DNA of 64,000 nt from CAVXYG01 sp963766005 (GTDB lineage: Bacteria; Actinomycetota; Actinomycetes; S36-B12; GCA-2699445), in assembly GCA_963766005.1 (NCBI GenBank), contig CAVXYG010000008.1, positions 558,001 through 622,000 on the forward strand. The letters are read 5' to 3'. How positions within the stretch are numbered: the first letter of the stretch is position 1; each line of letters opens with the position of its first letter. Positions 61,781 to 64,000 of this stretch are shown piece after piece. Both the position numbers and the translations under genes were made by a program. The notes beneath the pieces are model-generated. The model saw only the letters and a program-made list of their open reading frames with translations. It was not told the origin of the DNA and did no database searches.

Positions 61781-62707
61781 ATGAGACTGCTCTTCGCAGG
61801 AACGCCGGAAGCGGCCGTCCCCTCGCTGCGGCGACTACTGGCAGGTCCGCACGAGGTCGTCGCTGTGCTCACCAGACCCGATGCCCAGGCGGGACGCGGC
61901 CGTGCTCCGCGCCCCAGTCCGGTCGCCGCCGAGGCCGCAGAGGCCGGGGTCGAGGTGCTCAAGTTCGCCCGGCCGCGCGATCCGCAGTTCCAGTCGGCGT
62001 TGGAGGCGCTCGCCCCCGACCTGTGCCCGATCGTCGCCTACGGCGGCCTCATCCCGCCGGCAGCGCTCGCCGTGCCGTTGCACGGTTGGATCAACCTCCA
62101 CTTCTCGCTGCTGCCGGCCTGGCGCGGCGCCGCTCCGGTCCAGCACGCCATCTGGCACGGCGACGACATCACGGGGGCGTGCACGTTCCAGCTGGAGCAG
62201 GGTCTGGATACCGGGCCGGTGTACGGGACCATGGTGGAACCGATCGGCCCCACCGACACCGCAGGGGACCTGCTGCTGCGGCTCGCCGAGGCCGGTGCGG
62301 AGTTGTTGGCCCAGACCATCGACGGCATCGCGGCGGGACGCCTCTCGGCCGTGCCGCAACCGACCGACGGCATCACCTTCGCCCCCAAGATCGAGGTCGC
62401 CGACGCCCACCTCGACTTTGCCCAGCCGGCGGCGCGCGTTGATCGGCAGATCCGCGCCTGCACCCCGGCGCCCGGTGCCTGGACGACCTTCCGCCAGGCA
62501 CGTCTCAAGGTGCTCACCGCCACGCCTGATCCCGACGCGGAGCCGCTGGGTGCCGGGGCCCTGCGGGTGTCGAAGCGCTCGGTGTGGGTAGGCACCGCGA
62601 CGGCGCCGCTGCGACTCGGCGCGGTCCAGCCCCAGGGCAAGAAGGCCATGCCGGCGTCGGACTGGGCGCGCGGCGTGCGGCCGATGGAGCACGAGCGGCT
62701 GGCATGA
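61781..62707 (+). CDS. fmt: Methionyl-tRNA formyltransferase
   Basis: Fmt formylates initiator Met-tRNA using 10-formyl-THF. The 308-residue protein has the N-terminal LLFAGTPEAAVPSL, the catalytic region NLHFSLLPAWRGAAPVQ and the C-terminal tRNA-binding domain (about 205-308). The ATG follows the small upstream frame by one base. Its stop overlaps rsmB by ATGA. def, its frequent partner, is not here. Confidence 0.96.
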   Translation: MRLLFAGTPEAAVPSLRRLLAGPHEVVAVLTRPDAQAGRGRAPRPSPVAAEAAEAGVEVLKFARPRDPQFQSALEALAPDLCPIVAYGGLIPPAALAVPLHGWINLHFSLLPAWRGAAPVQHAIWHGDDITGACTFQLEQGLDTGPVYGTMVEPIGPTDTAGDLLLRLAEAGAELLAQTIDGIAAGRLSAVPQPTDGITFAPKIEVADAHLDFAQPAARVDRQIRACTPAPGAWTTFRQARLKVLTATPDPDAEPLGAGALRVSKRSVWVGTATAPLRLGAVQPQGKKAMPASDWARGVRPMEHERLA

Positions 62708-64000
62708 GCGCAAGCCCCGAGCCTCGCCGATCCGGTCCCGACCAACGACGCCCCGACCGCCGCCGGCCCGACCGTCGCGCACGTCTGCCGGCGAAGGGGG
62801 CAGATCCGTCCCGGCTGGCCGCCTACCGCGTGCTGGAAGCCGTCGGCGTGCGCGACGCCTACGCCAATCTCGCCCTGCCGATGGAACTGCGGGAGTCCCG
62901 GCTGCACGGCCGCGATGCGGCGTTCACCACCGAGCTGGCGTTCGGATCGCTGCGGATGCGCGGACTGCTGGACGCCGTCATCGCCCAGGCCGCACAGCGT
63001 GCGCTCGAGCGGATCGACCCGCCGGCGCGCGACGTCCTGCGGCTGGGTGCCTACCAGTCGCTCTTCATGCGCGTCCCGGTCCATGCGGCCGTGGCGACCA
63101 GCGTCGCACTGGCCCACGACGTGGCGCCCAGAGCCGCCGGGTTCATCAACGCGGTCCTGAGGCGGGTGAGCGAGCGCGACGTCGACGTCTGGATCGCTGC
63201 TGTGGCCCCCAATCCGGAGCACGACCGCATCGGCTACCTGAGCGTTGCGCAGTCCCATCCGCGGTGGATCATCGCCGCCCTGGCCGAGGCGCTGCGCGGG
63301 GCGCCGGGTGGGCCGGACGCTCTGCCGGCGCTGTTGTCCGTGAACAACACCCCGGCGCCGGTCACCCTGGCTGTGCGTCCGGGCCTTGCGGAGCGGGCAG
63401 CTGTGCAGGAGGACGTCGGCGGAACCGCGGGTCGATGGTCGCCCTACGCGGTGCGGCTGCCCGGCGGGGATCCCGGTGCGCTGCCGGTCGTGCGCGAGGG
63501 CCGTGCCGGGGTCCAGGACGAGGGCAGCCAGCTCATGGTGCAGGCGTTGGTGGCCGCACAGCTCGACGGTCGCGATGAGCAGTGGCTCGATCTGTGCGCG
63601 GGTCCGGGCGGCAAGACGGCGCTGTTGGCATCGCTGGCGGCGCAGCGGGATGCCGAGGTCACGGCGCTGGAGCTCCACGAGCACCGGGCGCGCCTCGTCC
63701 GCTCGGCACTGCGTGCCGTTCCCGGGCGGGCGGTGGTCGAGCAGGCGGACGCGACGCGCGAAGGATGGCTCCCCGGCAGCGCTGACCGGGTCCTGGTCGA
63801 TGTGCCGTGCACCGGGCTGGGCGTCCTGCGTCGCCGTCCGGAGGCGCGGTGGCGCCGCACGCCCAGCGACATCGCGGCACTGGCCCCGCTGCAGCGGGCG
63901 CTCCTGCGGGCCGCGCTGGCGGCTGTGCGGCCCGGCGGGGTCGTCGCCTACGTCACCTGCTCGCCGCACATCGCGGAGACCGAGTTGGTGGTCTCGGACG
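62704..64000 (+). CDS. rsmB: 16S rRNA (cytosine-967-C5)-methyltransferase, cut off at window end
   Basis: RsmB methylates C967 of 16S rRNA with SAM. From the ATG overlapping the fmt stop, 432 codons are open to the window end. After a basic N-terminal tail (about 1-40) comes a NusB-like RNA-binding domain (about 40-170) and the methyltransferase domain with SAM loop DLCAGPGGKT near 296-305. The two cysteines of m5C enzymes are in DVPCTGLG and in VTCSPH close to the edge. Only the last few dozen residues are missing. Confidence 0.95.
   Translation, partial: MSASPEPRRSGPDQRRPDRRRPDRRARLPAKGADPSRLAAYRVLEAVGVRDAYANLALPMELRESRLHGRDAAFTTELAFGSLRMRGLLDAVIAQAAQRALERIDPPARDVLRLGAYQSLFMRVPVHAAVATSVALAHDVAPRAAGFINAVLRRVSERDVDVWIAAVAPNPEHDRIGYLSVAQSHPRWIIAALAEALRGAPGGPDALPALLSVNNTPAPVTLAVRPGLAERAAVQEDVGGTAGRWSPYAVRLPGGDPGALPVVREGRAGVQDEGSQLMVQALVAAQLDGRDEQWLDLCAGPGGKTALLASLAAQRDAEVTALELHEHRARLVRSALRAVPGRAVVEQADATREGWLPGSADRVLVDVPCTGLGVLRRRPEARWRRTPSDIAALAPLQRALLRAALAAVRPGGVVAYVTCSPHIAETELVVSD

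Overview
This is a 64 kb piece of a very GC-rich Actinomycetota chromosome, not a plasmid or phage. Evidence for this is the lineage-specific gene set (BldD-type regulator, mIHF, an actinobacterial PriA without helicase motifs, a PriA/HisA-type isomerase, an HGxxPAAW small membrane protein), GTG/TTG starts, and many four-base ATGA/GTGA stop-start overlaps. The gene order matches two blocks that, from what I know of Streptomyces, lie well apart there: TraR/DksA-lspA-rluD-dnaE-his-trp-lgt-gltBD-pyk and bldD-pyrR-pyrBC-carAB-pyrD-pyrF-mihF-gmk-rpoZ-coaBC-metK-priA-fmt-rsmB. Here they meet at about 41.6-42.0 kb. The genus cannot be fixed from the sequence alone.

Layout. 1-4 kb: a truncated membrane-anchored trypsin-like protease, a TraR/DksA zinc-finger protein with a histone H1-like tail whose frame is broken inside its repeats, lspA and rluD. 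4-9 kb: dnaE and a DUF697-type GTPase. 9-15.5 kb: one giant surface protein with a vWA domain and six almost identical 393-bp tandem repeats. 15.7-24 kb: ybaK and histidine synthesis (hisDCBH, hisA, an inverted hisF, hisI) with two small lineage genes between hisF and hisI. 24-31 kb: trpE, a two-component system, trpCBA. 31-42 kb: a DsbA-like protein, lgt, a methyltransferase relic, gltBD and pyk. 42-55 kb: bldD, the whole UMP pathway (pyrR, pyrB, pyrC, carA, carB, pyrK, pyrD, pyrF) and, between pyrD and pyrF, an unusual lipoprotein joining an osmolyte-binding domain to an Rpf-like muralytic domain. 55-64 kb: mihF, gmk, rpoZ, coaBC, metK, priA, fmt and a truncated rsmB.

How the genes work together. 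The his, trp and glt genes link nitrogen assimilation to PRPP-derived amino acids. HisA is of the PriA type and probably also supplies the TrpF step, since no trpF, trpD or trpG is present. The pyr genes form a near-continuous coupled operon headed by pyrR, whose leader carries two hairpins with the CNGNGA loop known as the PyrR target. Many first-in-operon genes have a TANNNT-like hexamer exactly 6-7 bases before the start codon, implying widespread leaderless transcription.

Less ordinary features are concentrated between genes: GC-rich minisatellites (one grown out of the 3' end of hisF), competing hairpins between hisH and hisA, and two 85-bp palindromic elements of identical length, one beside a dead methyltransferase and one at the join of the two conserved blocks. 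No tRNA, rRNA, CRISPR array, insertion sequence or replication origin was recognised.
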